Counted from the stretch's first letter, positions 33,992 through 43,275 are shown. The stretch is DNA of 64,000 nucleotides from Streptomyces sp. CB01201 (GCF_002803085.1 NZ_NNBJ01000004.1:62969-126968); one strand, 5' to 3'. Made by a program: numbers and translations. Notes: generated from the sequence alone by a model not told the origin.

Positions 33992-34468
33992 GTGTCGGGC
34001 GTGCTGCGCCGACTGATCGCCATCGTGGCCGCGCTCGTGCTCTTCGCCGAGGCGTGCGGTGTCGTGCTGGTCAACTGGGTGCTCGGCCTGGTCGCCCGCA
34101 ACCAGCACATGTCCATGGCCGGGGTGGATCCGCACGCGATCTCCGTGGGTGCGTGGATCGCGGGCGGCCTGTTCGGGCTCTTCCTCGTCCTGTGCGGAAT
34201 CCTGCTGCTGGTCATCGGCATCCGCGACCGCACGCTGGGCCGCTTCGCCCGCATCACGCTGATCGTCTGCGCGGTGGTGCACGCGGTGCTCGGCGCGTTC
34301 ACCGTGGGCCTGGTCGGCTGGCAGGCCTTCGCCGTCCTGATGGTCGTGCTCGCGCTGCTCGTCTTCGTGCTCGTGGCGTACGCCAGGGAGCGCCCCGCGC
34401 CGGAGGTCGAGCCCGGGCCCGAGGACGGACCGCCCGGAGCCCCCAGCGGGGCGCCGGCGGCGGCCTGA
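33992..34468 (+). CDS. four-TM membrane protein, function unknown
   Basis: A 158-residue protein with four hydrophobic segments (IAIVAALVLFAEACGVVLVN, then AWIAGGLFGLFLVLCGILLL, ITLIVCAVVHAVLGAFTVGL and FAVLMVVLALLVFVLVAYA) and an acidic, Pro-rich tail (PAPEVEPGPEDGPPGAPSG). GTG 33992 lies after a purine-rich GGGGTAACAGGGG stretch. No enzyme motif is visible. It is conserved in place between accA2 and maf in Streptomyces as far as I recall. Convergent with maf, 7 bases apart. Confidence 0.75.
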   Translation: MSGVLRRLIAIVAALVLFAEACGVVLVNWVLGLVARNQHMSMAGVDPHAISVGAWIAGGLFGLFLVLCGILLLVIGIRDRTLGRFARITLIVCAVVHAVLGAFTVGLVGWQAFAVLMVVLALLVFVLVAYARERPAPEVEPGPEDGPPGAPSGAPAAA

Positions 34469-34475
34469 GGTTCCG

Positions 34476-35078
34476 CTACACCCAGAGGTCGGTGATCGAC
34501 ACGCCCAGCTCGCCGAGGAGCGTGCGCAGCAGAGGCAGGCTGAGCCCGATGACGTTTCCGTGGCTGCCCTCGATCGAGTCGACGAAGGGCGCCGAGCGGC
34601 CGTCGAGCGTGAACGCCCCCGCCACGTAAAGGGGTTCACCGCTCGCCACGTACGCCGCGATCTCCTCGTCGCTGGGCTCGCCGAAGCGCACGACCGTCGA
34701 CGCGGTCTTCGAGGCCCGCCCGCCCGTCGCCGTGTCGATCACGCAGTGCCCGGTCTGGAGCACGCCCGAGCGGCCGCGCATCGACTTCCAGCGGGCGGTG
34801 GCGTCCTCGGCGTCGGCGGGCTTGCCGAGGGCCTGGCCGTCCAGTTCGAGTACCGAGTCGCAGCCGATGATCAGCGCACCGGCGGCCTCGGGCCGGGCCG
34901 CCACCGCGTCCGCCTTCGCCTCGGCGAGCACCAGGGCGAGTTCGGCGGGGCTCGGCGCGCTCAGGGCGTCTTCGTCGACGCCGCTGACGATGACCTCGGG
35001 CGCGAGCCCCGCCTGGCGGAGCAGCCCGAGGCGGGCGGGGGATTGGGAGGCGAGGACGAGGCGGCGCTGAGCAGTCAT
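34476..35078 (-). CDS. maf: Maf-family nucleoside triphosphate pyrophosphatase
   Basis: A 200-residue Maf/HAM1-like pyrophosphatase: [18 protein letters not shown] at the start, [20 protein letters not shown] with the catalytic Asp, then [16 protein letters not shown] and [17 protein letters not shown]. It hydrolyses dTTP, UTP or modified nucleotides to monophosphates and is linked to nucleotide-pool cleaning or septation. ATG 35078 (MTAQRR) is preferred over the ATG three codons upstream. Confidence 0.92.
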   Translation of the reverse strand: MTAQRRLVLASQSPARLGLLRQAGLAPEVIVSGVDEDALSAPSPAELALVLAEAKADAVAARPEAAGALIIGCDSVLELDGQALGKPADAEDATARWKSMRGRSGVLQTGHCVIDTATGGRASKTASTVVRFGEPSDEEIAAYVASGEPLYVAGAFTLDGRSAPFVDSIEGSHGNVIGLSLPLLRTLLGELGVSITDLWV

Positions 35079-35138
35079 GGGCGCCATCGTAGGTGCCGCG
35101 CACCGCGCGCGGGCCCTGGGTGAAGCCTCCCCGGGCGG

Positions 35139-35267
35139 TCAGCGGATGCCGACCACGATCATCGCCACCACCATGGCGAGGGCGAGGAACAGGCCGGCCC
35201 GGCGCATCATCGCCTGGGCGTCGCGCAGTTCCTTCGGCGGCTCGTTCTTCGGGTCTGACCACAGCAT
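35139..35267 (-). CDS. mmpB: 42-residue single-span membrane protein, MmpB-like
   Basis: A 42-residue protein starting MLWSDPKNEPPKELRDAQAM, with a basic hinge (MRRAG) and one transmembrane helix (LFLALAMVVAMIVVGIR) at the very end. The MLWSDP..EPP..LR.AQ pattern matches, from memory, the small Streptomyces morphogenic membrane protein MmpB, usually found between maf and the acyl-CoA carboxylase genes, which supports the call. N-terminus probably cytoplasmic. The symbol is based on resemblance and position only. Confidence 0.7.
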   Translation of the reverse strand: MLWSDPKNEPPKELRDAQAMMRRAGLFLALAMVVAMIVVGIR

Positions 35268-35302
35268 GTAACCGATGGTGCGGCCAAGGCCGTTGTCGCG
35301 CC

Positions 35303-35318
35303 TGAGTACGCGTACTCA
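35303..35318. promoter_or_regulatory. 16-bp perfect palindrome TGAGTACGCGTACTCA
   Basis: Perfect dyad symmetry over 16 bases, 36 bases upstream of the mmpB-like start and about 200 bases upstream of the divergent SGNH hydrolase gene. This size and symmetry fit a dimeric repressor operator. The bases beyond it do not continue the symmetry. Confidence 0.6.
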
Positions 35319-35513
35319 AGCCGCCTGGTGCCCATTGACCCTTTGCTGACCCTTGCTTCACCTCCGGTTCACCCGGAACCCCATCCGCCACATCCGCCCC
35401 TCCCGTAAATGGGGCTTGAGTTCCGTTACGTACTTCCGGCTGCTACTGTCCCTACTAACGGCACCAGCGTACCATTAGGGTTTGCGAGGTGGCCGTGAAC
35501 AGGGGAGATCGCC

Positions 35514-36740
35514 ATGCACAAGCCACTGGTCGTCGGCGCCGCCACCCTCGCGGTGCTCGCCGGAGCGGCGCAGCCGTCCACCGCGCGGGCCGGAACGTGG
35601 GGTTCCGCCTGGGCCGCCTCGCCGCAGCTGCCCGCCACCGGCTTCACCCCCAACTGGTCGCAGGAGGGCTTCTCGCACCAGAGCGTCCGCCAGGTCGTCC
35701 GTGTCACTCAGGGTGGCGACCGGATCCGCATCCGGCTCTCCAACGCCTACGGCACCTCGCCGCTCGTCGTCACCGGCGCGACCGTCGCGCGGACCGGCGA
35801 AGGCGCGGCCGTACAGCCGGACGCCGTAAGGGAGTTGACCTTCGGCGGCCACCGGTCCGTGAGCGTCCCGGCCCACGGCGAGCTGCGCAGCGACGCCGCC
35901 GCGCTCGCCCTCGACCGGCTCGACCCGGTGACCGTCACGCTCTACTTCGCCGGCACGACCGGCCCCGCCACCTTCCACGCGCAGGGCTTCACGGACACCT
36001 ACCGGGCCGAGGGCGACCACCGGGCGGACCCCTCGGCCGCGGCCTTCGGCGCGTCCAGCCAGTCCTGGTACTACCTCTCCGGCGTCGAGGTGGGCGGCCG
36101 GGTCCGGAGCGACGGCATCGTCCTGTTCGGGGACTCCATCACGGACGGTTTCGGCTCCACGCCGGGTGCCGACCGCCGCTACTCCGACGCGCTGGCCGAG
36201 CGCACCGGCCGGCCCGTCGTCAACGCGGGCATCGGCGGCAACCTCGTCCTCAACGACTCGGCCTGGTACGGCGAGCGGGCCACCGCGCGCTTCCGGCGCG
36301 ATGTGCTCGACCAGCCGGGCGTCTCGACCGTCGTCGTCCTGGCGGGCCTCAACGACATCGGGTTCAGCGAGGCCAGGAAGGGGCCGGTCCCGCAGCCCAC
36401 CTATGTGCCCGCACCCGTGGTCTCCAGCGCCGAACTCATCGCGGGATACCGGGAGTTGATTCGCCAGGCGCACGACAGGGGCCTGGCGGCCGTCGGTGCC
36501 ACGCTGCTCCCGCTCAAGGGCTCCGACCACTGGGGCGAGCACGCGGCGCGGGTCAGCGACGAGGTCAACGACTGGATCCGCACCTCCGGAGCGTTCGACG
36601 CGGTCGTCGACTTCGACAAGGCACTCGCCGCGAAGTCCGACCCCGACCGGCTCGCCCCCGCCTACGACTCGGGCGACGCCCTGCACCCCAACGACGCGGG
36701 CTACCGGGTCATGGCGCAGGTCCTGGCCGAGGTGCTGTGA
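35514..36740 (+). CDS. secreted SGNH/GDSL hydrolase (esterase/lipase-like)
   Basis: A 408-residue exported hydrolase. The signal peptide (PLVVGAATLAVLAGAAQPST) has a probable cleavage after ARA near residue 26. An N-terminal beta-rich region (QVVRVTQGGDRIRIRLSNAY) precedes the SGNH domain: block I GIVLFGDSITDGFG with Ser208, block II NAGIGGNLVL (Gly), block III VVLAGLNDIG (Asn) and block V DALHPNDAGYRVM (Asp-His). Likely an extracellular esterase or polysaccharide deacetylase-type enzyme. ATG 35514 has AGGGGAG upstream. It ends in a terminator shared with pccE. Confidence 0.9.
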   Translation: MHKPLVVGAATLAVLAGAAQPSTARAGTWGSAWAASPQLPATGFTPNWSQEGFSHQSVRQVVRVTQGGDRIRIRLSNAYGTSPLVVTGATVARTGEGAAVQPDAVRELTFGGHRSVSVPAHGELRSDAAALALDRLDPVTVTLYFAGTTGPATFHAQGFTDTYRAEGDHRADPSAAAFGASSQSWYYLSGVEVGGRVRSDGIVLFGDSITDGFGSTPGADRRYSDALAERTGRPVVNAGIGGNLVLNDSAWYGERATARFRRDVLDQPGVSTVVVLAGLNDIGFSEARKGPVPQPTYVPAPVVSSAELIAGYRELIRQAHDRGLAAVGATLLPLKGSDHWGEHAARVSDEVNDWIRTSGAFDAVVDFDKALAAKSDPDRLAPAYDSGDALHPNDAGYRVMAQVLAEVL

Positions 36741-36778
36741 GGCGTACGGGCGAACGTGCGGTGCGGCGTACGCACGAA

Positions 36779-36813
36779 GACGGCCGGGCCCCTCGCTGGA
36801 GGGTCCGGCCGTC
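36779..36813. terminator. bidirectional terminator
   Basis: 13-base arms 36779-36791 and 36801-36813 pair with one mismatch, between the convergent hydrolase and pccE genes. Confidence 0.7.
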
Positions 36814-36827
36814 GCTCCGGGTGGCGC

Positions 36828-37034
36828 CTACGCGGGCCAGTACGTCCGGGCCCAGGTGCGCGCCCCGGGCCTCGGCAGGGCGCGCCGCGCTATGCGCGCC
36901 GGGTCGGACCAGCCCTCGGGCGGCTGCGGCGCACCGGGCGCGGCCGAAGCCGTCGCCGCGGCGCGCGCCTGGACCACCGCGAGTGCGGCGGCCAGCTCCT
37001 CCGGGGTCGGATTGCCCCGTACGACCTTGATCAC
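36828..37034 (-). CDS. pccE: acyl-CoA carboxylase epsilon subunit
   Basis: A 68-residue protein: IKVVRGNPTPEELAAALAVV at the N-terminus is the hallmark of acyl-CoA carboxylase epsilon subunits, followed by an Ala-rich helix, a linker, and the end WSDPARIARRALPRPG and TWARTYWPA. It binds the alpha-beta complex and raises its activity. GTG 37034 with AAGGAG upstream. It follows pccB by 36 bases in the same operon. Confidence 0.92.
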   Translation of the reverse strand: MIKVVRGNPTPEELAAALAVVQARAAATASAAPGAPQPPEGWSDPARIARRALPRPGARTWARTYWPA

Positions 37035-37070
37035 AGCGGCTCCTTGCAGAGTGCGGGCTGGGGGTGCGGG

Positions 37071-38672
37071 CTAGAGCGGGATGTTGCCGTGCTTCTTCGG
37101 AGGAAGGGATTCCCGCTTCGTGCGCAGCTGACGCAGGCCCTTCACGATGTGGGCCCGGGTCTCCGACGGCATGATCACCGCGTCCACATAGCCGCGCTCG
37201 GCCGCGATGTACGGGTTGAGCAGGGTGTCCTCGTAGTCCGCGATCAGCTCGGTGCGGGTCGCCTCCTGATCCTCCGCGGCCGCGATCGTGCGCCGGTGCA
37301 GGATGTTGACCGCGCCCTGCGCGCCCATCACCGCGATCTGCGCGGTCGGCCAGGCCAGGTTGAGGTCGGCGCCCAGGTGCTTGGAGCCCATGACGTCGTA
37401 CGCACCGCCGAACGCCTTGCGCGTGATGACGGTGATCAGCGGGACCGTCGCCTCGGCGTAGGCGTAGATCAGCTTGGCGCCGCGCCGGATGATGCCGCCG
37501 TACTCCTGGTCCACGCCCGGCAGGAAGCCCGGCACGTCCACGAAGGTCAGCACCGGCACGTTGAAGGCGTCGCAGGTGCGCACGAAGCGCGCGGCCTTCT
37601 CGGAGGCGTTGATGTCGAGACAGCCGGCGAACTGCATCGGCTGGTTGGCGACGATGCCGACCGGGAAGCCCTCCACGCGGCCGAAGCCCGTGATGATGTT
37701 CGGCGCGAACAGGGCCTGCGTTTCCAGGAACTCCCCGTCGTCCAGGACGTGTTCGATGGCCGTGTGCATGTCGTACGGCTGGTTCGCGGAGTCCGGGATG
37801 AGCGCGTCGAGCTCGCGGTCCTCGTCCGAAGTCTCCAGATCGGCCTCCTCGGGGAAGGCCGGGGGCTCGCTCAGGTTGTTCGACGGCAGGTACGACAGCA
37901 GGGACTTGACGTACTCGATGGCGTCCTTCTCGTCGCCCGCCATGTGGTGGGCCACGCCCGACGTGGTGTTGTGGGTGCGGGCGCCGCCCAGCTCCTCGAA
38001 GCCGACGTCCTCGCCGGTGACGGTCTTGATGACGTCGGGGCCGGTGATGAACATGTGCGAGGTCTGGTCGACCATCACCGTGAAGTCGGTGATCGCGGGG
38101 GAGTACACCGCACCGCCCGCGCACGGACCGACGATCAGCGAGATCTGCGGGACGACGCCCGAGGCGTGCACGTTGCGGCGGAAGATCTCGGCGAACAGGC
38201 CGAGCGCGACCACGCCCTCCTGGATGCGGGCGCCGCCGCCGTCGTTGATGCCGATGACCGGGCAGCCGGTCTTCATCGCGAAGTCCATGACCTTCACGAT
38301 CTTCTCGCCGTACACCTCGCCGAGCGAGCCGCCGAAAATGGTGAAGTCCTGCGAGTAGACGCACACCGGACGGCCGTCGACGGTCCCGTAACCGGTGACC
38401 ACGCCGTCGCCGTAGGGGCGGTTCTTCTCGATGCCGAAGTTGGTCGAGCGGTGCCGGGCGAACTCGTCCAGCTCGACGAACGAGCCCTCGTCCAGGAGCA
38501 GTTCGACCCGTTCACGGGCCGTCAACTTGCCCTTGGCGTGCTGCTTCTCGATCGCACGCGCGGAGCCGGCGTGGGTCGCCTCGTCGATGCGGCGCTGAAG
38601 ATCCGCCAGCTTTCCGGCGGTGGTGTGGATGTCGACGGTGGCGTCGCTCTGGGCGTTTTCCGGCTCGGACAT
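37071..38672 (-). CDS. pccB: propionyl/acyl-CoA carboxylase beta subunit (carboxyltransferase)
   Basis: A 533-residue crotonase-fold carboxyltransferase: [37 protein letters not shown], the N-side oxyanion region [33 protein letters not shown], and the C-side [19 protein letters not shown] with the later [13 protein letters not shown]. It moves CO2 from carboxybiotin on AccA2 to propionyl- or acetyl-CoA. ATG 38672 is the start; the open frame runs upstream into the biotin-ligase gene on the other strand and is not coding there. Epsilon subunit pccE follows. A 19-bp direct repeat lies 33 bases upstream. Confidence 0.95.
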   Translation of the reverse strand: MSEPENAQSDATVDIHTTAGKLADLQRRIDEATHAGSARAIEKQHAKGKLTARERVELLLDEGSFVELDEFARHRSTNFGIEKNRPYGDGVVTGYGTVDGRPVCVYSQDFTIFGGSLGEVYGEKIVKVMDFAMKTGCPVIGINDGGGARIQEGVVALGLFAEIFRRNVHASGVVPQISLIVGPCAGGAVYSPAITDFTVMVDQTSHMFITGPDVIKTVTGEDVGFEELGGARTHNTTSGVAHHMAGDEKDAIEYVKSLLSYLPSNNLSEPPAFPEEADLETSDEDRELDALIPDSANQPYDMHTAIEHVLDDGEFLETQALFAPNIITGFGRVEGFPVGIVANQPMQFAGCLDINASEKAARFVRTCDAFNVPVLTFVDVPGFLPGVDQEYGGIIRRGAKLIYAYAEATVPLITVITRKAFGGAYDVMGSKHLGADLNLAWPTAQIAVMGAQGAVNILHRRTIAAAEDQEATRTELIADYEDTLLNPYIAAERGYVDAVIMPSETRAHIVKGLRQLRTKRESLPPKKHGNIPL

Positions 38673-38704
38673 CGGGATGCGGCTCCCTGCCTGGTCACGG
38701 GGTG

Positions 38705-38742
38705 GCTGGCTGCTGACTCGTAGGCTGGCTACTGACTCGTAG
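38705..38742. repeat. 19-bp tandem direct repeat between pccB and biotin ligase genes
   Basis: GCTGGCTGCTGACTCGTAG (38705-38723) followed at once by the same unit with one change (38724-38742). It lies in the divergent pccB/birA promoter region, where it could be a pair of operator sites. Confidence 0.8.
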
Positions 38743-38822
38743 GGTAGTGGCGCCGATACGGTTCGGCAGTGCGGCGTTTGCCACACCCGGGGCGCCTTGC
38801 AATTGCGGCCTAACCTGGCTGC

Positions 38823-39683
38823 ATGACACCCCCGGACGCTTCCGACAGCCGCTGGTCCGACCTCGACCGGCCGCCCCTGAACGCCACCGCGCTGCGCCGC
38901 GCCCTGCTGCGGCCCGAGGCGCTGTGGACCTCGCTCGACGTGGTCACCGCGACCGGCTCCACCAACTCCGACCTCGCCGCCAAGGCGGACGGGCTCGACG
39001 AGGGCGCGGTCCTGGTGGCCGAGGAGCAGACCGCGGGGCGCGGGCGGCTGGACCGCCGCTGGTCGGCACCGGCCCGCTCCGGGCTGTTCTTCTCGGTCCT
39101 GCTGAAGCCGGGGGCGTCGGTGCCGGTCGAGCGGTGGGGGTGGCTGCCGCTGCTCACCGGGGTCGCGGTGGCGAAGGGGATCGAGCGGGCAGCCGGTGTC
39201 GACACCGCGCTGAAATGGCCCAACGACCTGCTGCTCACCGTGGCGGGCGAGGAGCGCAAGGCGGGCGGCATCCTGGCGGAGCGCGCCGGGGCGGACGGCG
39301 TCGTCGTCGGCATCGGCCTGAACGTGACCCTGCGCGCCGAGGAGCTCCCGGTGCCCGGCGCGGGCTCGCTCGCGCTCGCGGGCGCCGTCTCCACCGACCG
39401 CGACACCCTGCTGCGCGCGGTCCTGCGCTCCCTGGAGGGGGCGTACGGAAACTGGCGCGCGGCAGGCGGCGACCCGGCCGCCTCCGGCCTCCAGGAGGCC
39501 TACGCGGCGGCCTGCGCGACGCTGGGCCGCACGGTGCGTGCGGAGCTGCCGGGCGGGCAGTCGGTACGGGGCGAGGCGGTGGCCGTGGACGGGGACGGCC
39601 GACTTGTTCTCGCCACCGAGGAGGGCGTGCAGCGCCCGGTGGCGGCGGGCGACATCGTCCACCTGCGCCCGGACGCACCGTAA
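38823..39683 (+). CDS. birA: biotin--[acetyl-CoA-carboxylase] ligase (no DNA-binding domain)
   Basis: A 286-residue group I biotin protein ligase. Seen: [36 protein letters not shown] (biotin/ATP loop), [20 protein letters not shown] and [11 protein letters not shown], then a C-terminal SH3-like domain ([20 protein letters not shown]). It attaches biotin to the Lys of carrier domains, here AccA2. The first 50 residues show no helix-turn-helix, so it is not a repressor-type BirA. TAACCT (38811-38816) ends 6 bases before the ATG, suggesting a leaderless message. Divergent from pccB. Confidence 0.93.
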   Translation: MTPPDASDSRWSDLDRPPLNATALRRALLRPEALWTSLDVVTATGSTNSDLAAKADGLDEGAVLVAEEQTAGRGRLDRRWSAPARSGLFFSVLLKPGASVPVERWGWLPLLTGVAVAKGIERAAGVDTALKWPNDLLLTVAGEERKAGGILAERAGADGVVVGIGLNVTLRAEELPVPGAGSLALAGAVSTDRDTLLRAVLRSLEGAYGNWRAAGGDPAASGLQEAYAAACATLGRTVRAELPGGQSVRGEAVAVDGDGRLVLATEEGVQRPVAAGDIVHLRPDAP

Positions 39684-39799
39684 GCCCGGCCGAGGACACG
39701 CTCCCGGGACGTGAGCTACGGCACACCTGCCGTATCGTTGAGCCCGATCCAGCGACAGATCGGCAGGGCAGTGCGCAGGCAACGGGCAGGAGGCGGCCG

Positions 39800-41005
39800 G
39801 TGACCGTCGACGAGACACGGTCCGGTGCGGATGACGGCACCGGCAGCGGCCCCGGCGGCTCCGGCACCCCCGCACAACCCGCGTCCTCCGCGTACCCGAC
39901 GCCGCACCACGCCGTCGACCACACCGCCGAGCCGACCGACGACCCGCTCGCCATCCGCCTGGAGCAGCTCATCCTGGGTGCCGACCGGCGCTACACGCCG
40001 TTCCAGGCGGCCCGTACCGCGGGCGTCTCGATGGAGCTGGCGTCCCGGTTCTGGCGGGCCATGGGGTTCGCCGACATCGGGCAGGCCAAGGCGCTGACCG
40101 AGGCCGACGTGCTGGCCCTGCGGCGGCTCGCCGGTCTGGTGGAGGCGGGGCTGCTCAGCGAGCCGATGGCGGTGCAGGTCGCGCGCTCCACCGGGCAGAC
40201 CACCGCCCGGCTGGCCGAATGGCAGATCGATTCTTTCCTGGAGGGCCTCACCGAGCCCCCCGAGCCCGGCATGACCCGCACCGAGGTCACGTATCCCCTG
40301 GTCGAGCTGCTGCTTCCGGAGCTTCAGGAATTCCTCGTCTACGTGTGGCGGCGCCAGCTGGCCGCCGCGACCGGGCGCGTGGTGCAGGCGGCCGACGACG
40401 AGGAGATGGTGGACCGCCGCCTGGCGGTGGGCTTCGCCGACCTCGTCGGGTTCACCCGGCTCACCCGGCGCCTGGAGGAGGAGGAGCTGGGCGAGCTGGT
40501 CGAGGCCTTCGAGACGACCGCCGCCGACCTGGTCGCGGCGCACGGCGGCCGGCTCATCAAGACGCTGGGCGACGAGGTCCTGTTCGCCGCCGACGACGCG
40601 GGCACGGCCGCCGAGATCTCGCTGCGGCTCATCGAGACGATGGCCGGTGACGAGACGATGCCGGCGCTGCGCGTGGGCATCGCGTTCGGCACCGTGACGA
40701 CCCGCATGGGCGATGTGTTCGGCACCACCGTGAACCTCGCGAGCCGGCTCACCTCGATAGCCCCCAAGGACGCGGTCCTGGTCGACGGCGCGTTCGCCGA
40801 GGAGCTGGCCCGCACCGGCGACGCCCCGGTGTCCGAGGCGCAGGCCGCCCAGGACGCGCTCGCCGCCGAGAAGGAGGGCGAGGAGCCCGCCCCGGCCGCG
40901 AAGTACCGCTTCGCGCTCCAGCCGATGTGGCAGCGCCCGGTACGCGGCCTCGGTGTGGTCGAGCCCTGGCTCCTGCACCGCCGCGAGACGCAGAACCTGT
41001 CCTAG
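39800..41005 (+). CDS. cya: class III adenylate cyclase
   Basis: A 401-residue soluble cyclase. After a disordered N-terminus come a helical regulatory region ([41 protein letters not shown]) and the catalytic domain at about residues 210-345: [20 protein letters not shown] (metal Asp), [20 protein letters not shown] (second Asp), [20 protein letters not shown] and NLASRLTS (transition-state Asn, Arg). It makes cAMP, which acts on spore germination and development in Streptomyces. GTG 39800 follows AGGAGG; size is close to S. coelicolor adenylate cyclase. Confidence 0.92.
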   Translation: MTVDETRSGADDGTGSGPGGSGTPAQPASSAYPTPHHAVDHTAEPTDDPLAIRLEQLILGADRRYTPFQAARTAGVSMELASRFWRAMGFADIGQAKALTEADVLALRRLAGLVEAGLLSEPMAVQVARSTGQTTARLAEWQIDSFLEGLTEPPEPGMTRTEVTYPLVELLLPELQEFLVYVWRRQLAAATGRVVQAADDEEMVDRRLAVGFADLVGFTRLTRRLEEEELGELVEAFETTAADLVAAHGGRLIKTLGDEVLFAADDAGTAAEISLRLIETMAGDETMPALRVGIAFGTVTTRMGDVFGTTVNLASRLTSIAPKDAVLVDGAFAEELARTGDAPVSEAQAAQDALAAEKEGEEPAPAAKYRFALQPMWQRPVRGLGVVEPWLLHRRETQNLS

Positions 41006-41043
41006 TGGGTCCTGCTGGGCACGGCCTAGGATCGCCCCCGACG

Positions 41044-41055
41044 TAACGTTCGTTA
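41044..41055. promoter_or_regulatory. inverted repeat TAACG-TT-CGTTA before enoyl-CoA hydratase
   Basis: Perfect 5-bp arms around TT, 14 bases before the hydratase ATG. This AACG/CGTT layout resembles TetR-family operators of acyl-CoA metabolism, which is inferred from shape only. Confidence 0.45.
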
Positions 41056-41069
41056 ACGGAGGGGTTGCC

Positions 41070-41858
41070 ATGGCTGAGCAGCGGTTCGGGGAGTTCGTCG
41101 TCGTGCGGCGCGAGGGATACGTCGCCGAGCTGGTGCTCGACCGGCCGAAGGCGATGAACGCCGTGTCGACCGGGATGGCCCGCTCCATCGCCGCCGCCTG
41201 CGAGGCGCTCGCCGCCGACCCCGACGCCCGGGTCACCGTCGTCACCTCGACGAACGAGCGGGCCTTCTGCGTCGGCGCGGACCTGAAGGAGCGCAACTCC
41301 TTCACCGACGCCGAACTCGTACGCCAGCGCCCCACCGCCCGCGCCGCCTACACCGGCGTGCTCGAACTGCCCATGCCGACCGTCGCCGCCGTGCACGGCT
41401 TCGCGCTGGGCGGCGGCTTCGAGCTGGCCCTTGCCTGCGACGTGATCGTGGCGGACGCGACCGCCGTGGTCGGCCTGCCCGAGGTGTCGGTCGGCGTCAT
41501 CCCCGGCGGCGGCGGTACGCAGCTGCTTCCCCGCCGGGTCGGCGCCGCCCGCGCGGCCGAGCTGGTCTTCACCGCGCGCCGCGTCGAGGCCGTGGAGGCA
41601 AGGGAGTTGGGGCTCGTCGACGTGCTGGCCGAGGACGCCCGCACCGAGGCGCTCGCGCTCGCCGGGCGGATGGCCGCCAACTCGCCGGTCGGGCTGCGCG
41701 CCGCGAAGCGGGCGATGCGGCTCGGCCACGGTCTGGACCTGCGGGCCGGCCTTGAGGTGGAGGACGCGGCGTGGCGCTCGGTGGCCTTCTCCGGGGACCG
41801 CGCCGAGGGCGTGGCCGCGTTCAACGAGAAGCGGAAGCCGGTGTGGCCCGGGGAGTGA
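41070..41858 (+). CDS. enoyl-CoA hydratase/isomerase family protein
   Basis: A 262-residue crotonase. Seen: VAELVLDRPKAMNAVST, RAFCVGADLKERNSF (oxyanion hole), the second oxyanion block VHGFALGGGFELALACDVIV, then LPEVSVGVIPGGGGTQLLPR with the Glu at the usual catalytic place and RVEAVEARELGLVDVL. It should hydrate enoyl-CoA to 3-hydroxyacyl-CoA in fatty- or amino-acid breakdown. ATG 41070 is preceded by ACGGAGGGG. No other beta-oxidation gene is adjacent. Confidence 0.92.
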   Translation: MAEQRFGEFVVVRREGYVAELVLDRPKAMNAVSTGMARSIAAACEALAADPDARVTVVTSTNERAFCVGADLKERNSFTDAELVRQRPTARAAYTGVLELPMPTVAAVHGFALGGGFELALACDVIVADATAVVGLPEVSVGVIPGGGGTQLLPRRVGAARAAELVFTARRVEAVEARELGLVDVLAEDARTEALALAGRMAANSPVGLRAAKRAMRLGHGLDLRAGLEVEDAAWRSVAFSGDRAEGVAAFNEKRKPVWPGE

Positions 41859-41956
41859 TCCGGGAGCGACCCGGGAGCGGCCGTTGGCGGCCGGTGCGGG
41901 ATACGTGTCCGGCGTCTCGGGGGTCAAAACACCCAAAACCTACCTAAGCTGTAGAA

Positions 41957-43117
41957 ATGGGTGGAGAGGATGCCCGGCTGCGGGCCGTGGTTTCGCTGGC
42001 ACAGGCCATGGCCGCGGCCCACACGCCGCGCGAGTCCTGGCGCGCCGCGGCGCTCGGCGCGCGCGACGCGCTCGGCGGGAACTTCGCCGCGCTCTCGGTC
42101 TGGGAGCGTGAGCTGGGGCGGCTTCGGGTCCTGGTGAACGAGGGCGAACGGGCCGACGGGGAGGAGGAGTTCCCCGAGGACGAGACGTACCCGGTGCACC
42201 AGTTCCCCGAGATCACCGAGTTCCTGCACGAGCGCTGGGCGGGCGGCGGCGAGCCCAACGCCTGGGTCGAGACCGCCGTCGCGCCGCCCGAGGGGGATGC
42301 GGGCTACTGTCACGTGGGGGTACCTCCCAGCGGTAGCTGGGGGAGGGTGACCGCGCTGCGCCGTCGCGGCCGGGGCTGCTGTGTGGTCGCCCCGATCGTG
42401 CTGCACGGGCGGGCCTGGGGCGAGCTGTATGTGGCGCGGCCCGTCGGCGTGCCCGTCTTCGACGCGGCCGACGCGGACTTCGCCACCGTCCTCGCGTCGG
42501 TGACCGCCGCCGGGATCTCCCAGACCGAACGCCTCGAAGAGGTGCGCCGCCTGGCCTTCACCGATCCGCTGACCGGGCTCGCCAACCGCCGCGCGGTGGA
42601 CATGCGCCTCGACGAGGCGATCGAGCGGCACCGGGTGGACGGCTCGGTCGTCAGCCTCGTGGTGTGCGACCTGAACGGCCTCAAGCGCGTCAATGACACG
42701 CTCGGCCATGCGGTCGGGGACCGCCTCCTCGAACGCTTCGGCTCGGTGCTCTCGCTGTGCGGGGCGATGCTGCCGGGGGCGCTGGCCGCGCGGCTCGGCG
42801 GCGACGAGTTCTGCCTTCTGGCGCTGGGGCCCTCCGCCGACGAGGTGGTCGCCGTGGGCGAACAACTCTGCCTGCGTGCGGGGGAGTTGGAGCTGGGTGA
42901 GGGTGTCGCGTGCGGGGTGGCCTCCACGGGGGACCCGATCGGCGAGGTGCGCTCGGCCCGCCGCCTCTTCCGCCTCGCGGACGCGGCCCAGTACCGCGCG
43001 AAGGCCGCGCGCTCGGCGAAGCCGGTGGTGGCGGGGCGGGACGGGGCGGTCCTGCGGCTCGCCGACGCGCCGCCGTCGCCGCCGCACGACCGCCGCCGCT
43101 TCCGTGGCCGGGGCTGA
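41957..43117 (+). CDS. GAF-GGDEF diguanylate cyclase
   Basis: A 386-residue protein. A GAF-like sensor spans about residues 10-190 (SWRAAALGARDALGGNFAAL, ending LHGRAWGELYVAR) and a GGDEF domain about 195-360: LAFTDPLTGLANRRAVDMRL, VVCDLNGLKRVNDTLGHAVG and the active-site ARLGGDEFCLLAL. The intact GGDEF motif predicts synthesis of cyclic di-GMP, the BldD ligand that delays Streptomyces development. The GAF coding region contains an in-frame Streptomyces hairpin element (42316-42345) that adds about ten residues (VGVPPSGSWG). The tail is basic and disordered. Confidence 0.9.
   Translation: MGGEDARLRAVVSLAQAMAAAHTPRESWRAAALGARDALGGNFAALSVWERELGRLRVLVNEGERADGEEEFPEDETYPVHQFPEITEFLHERWAGGGEPNAWVETAVAPPEGDAGYCHVGVPPSGSWGRVTALRRRGRGCCVVAPIVLHGRAWGELYVARPVGVPVFDAADADFATVLASVTAAGISQTERLEEVRRLAFTDPLTGLANRRAVDMRLDEAIERHRVDGSVVSLVVCDLNGLKRVNDTLGHAVGDRLLERFGSVLSLCGAMLPGALAARLGGDEFCLLALGPSADEVVAVGEQLCLRAGELELGEGVACGVASTGDPIGEVRSARRLFRLADAAQYRAKAARSAKPVVAGRDGAVLRLADAPPSPPHDRRRFRGRG
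42316..42345 (+). repeat. short hairpin repeat element inserted in frame in the GAF coding region
   Basis: The 30 bases starting GGGGGTACCTCCCAGC and ending GCTGGGGGAG form a hairpin (CTCCCAGC/GCTGGGGGAG around GGTA) and match an interspersed element I recognise as common between Streptomyces genes. The segment is a multiple of three bases and keeps the frame open. Confidence 0.65.
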
Positions 43118-43130
43118 CGCCCCGCCCACC

Positions 43131-43253
43131 CCTCGCCCCGGGGTGCCCCCGCGCCCCCAACCCTGCCCGCCCCTCGCCCCGGGGTCCCCCCGAACCCCCA
43201 ACCCCGCCTGCACCTCGCCCCGGGGTGCCCCCGAACCCCCAACCCCGCCTGCA
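43131..43253. repeat. three 41-bp tandem repeats after the diguanylate cyclase gene
   Basis: Units begin at 43131, 43172 and 43213, each starting CCTCGCCCCGGGGT and ending in a C-rich CCCCCAACCC part. Part of a 447-base gene-free region made almost wholly of repeats. Confidence 0.8.
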
Positions 43254-43275
43254 CCTGCGGGCCGCACGTGGCCGT

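Noticed and set aside
38673..39875. Upstream extension of the pccB frame
   Set aside because: The extension runs antisense through the biotin ligase gene and has no family similarity. pccB starts at ATG 38672.
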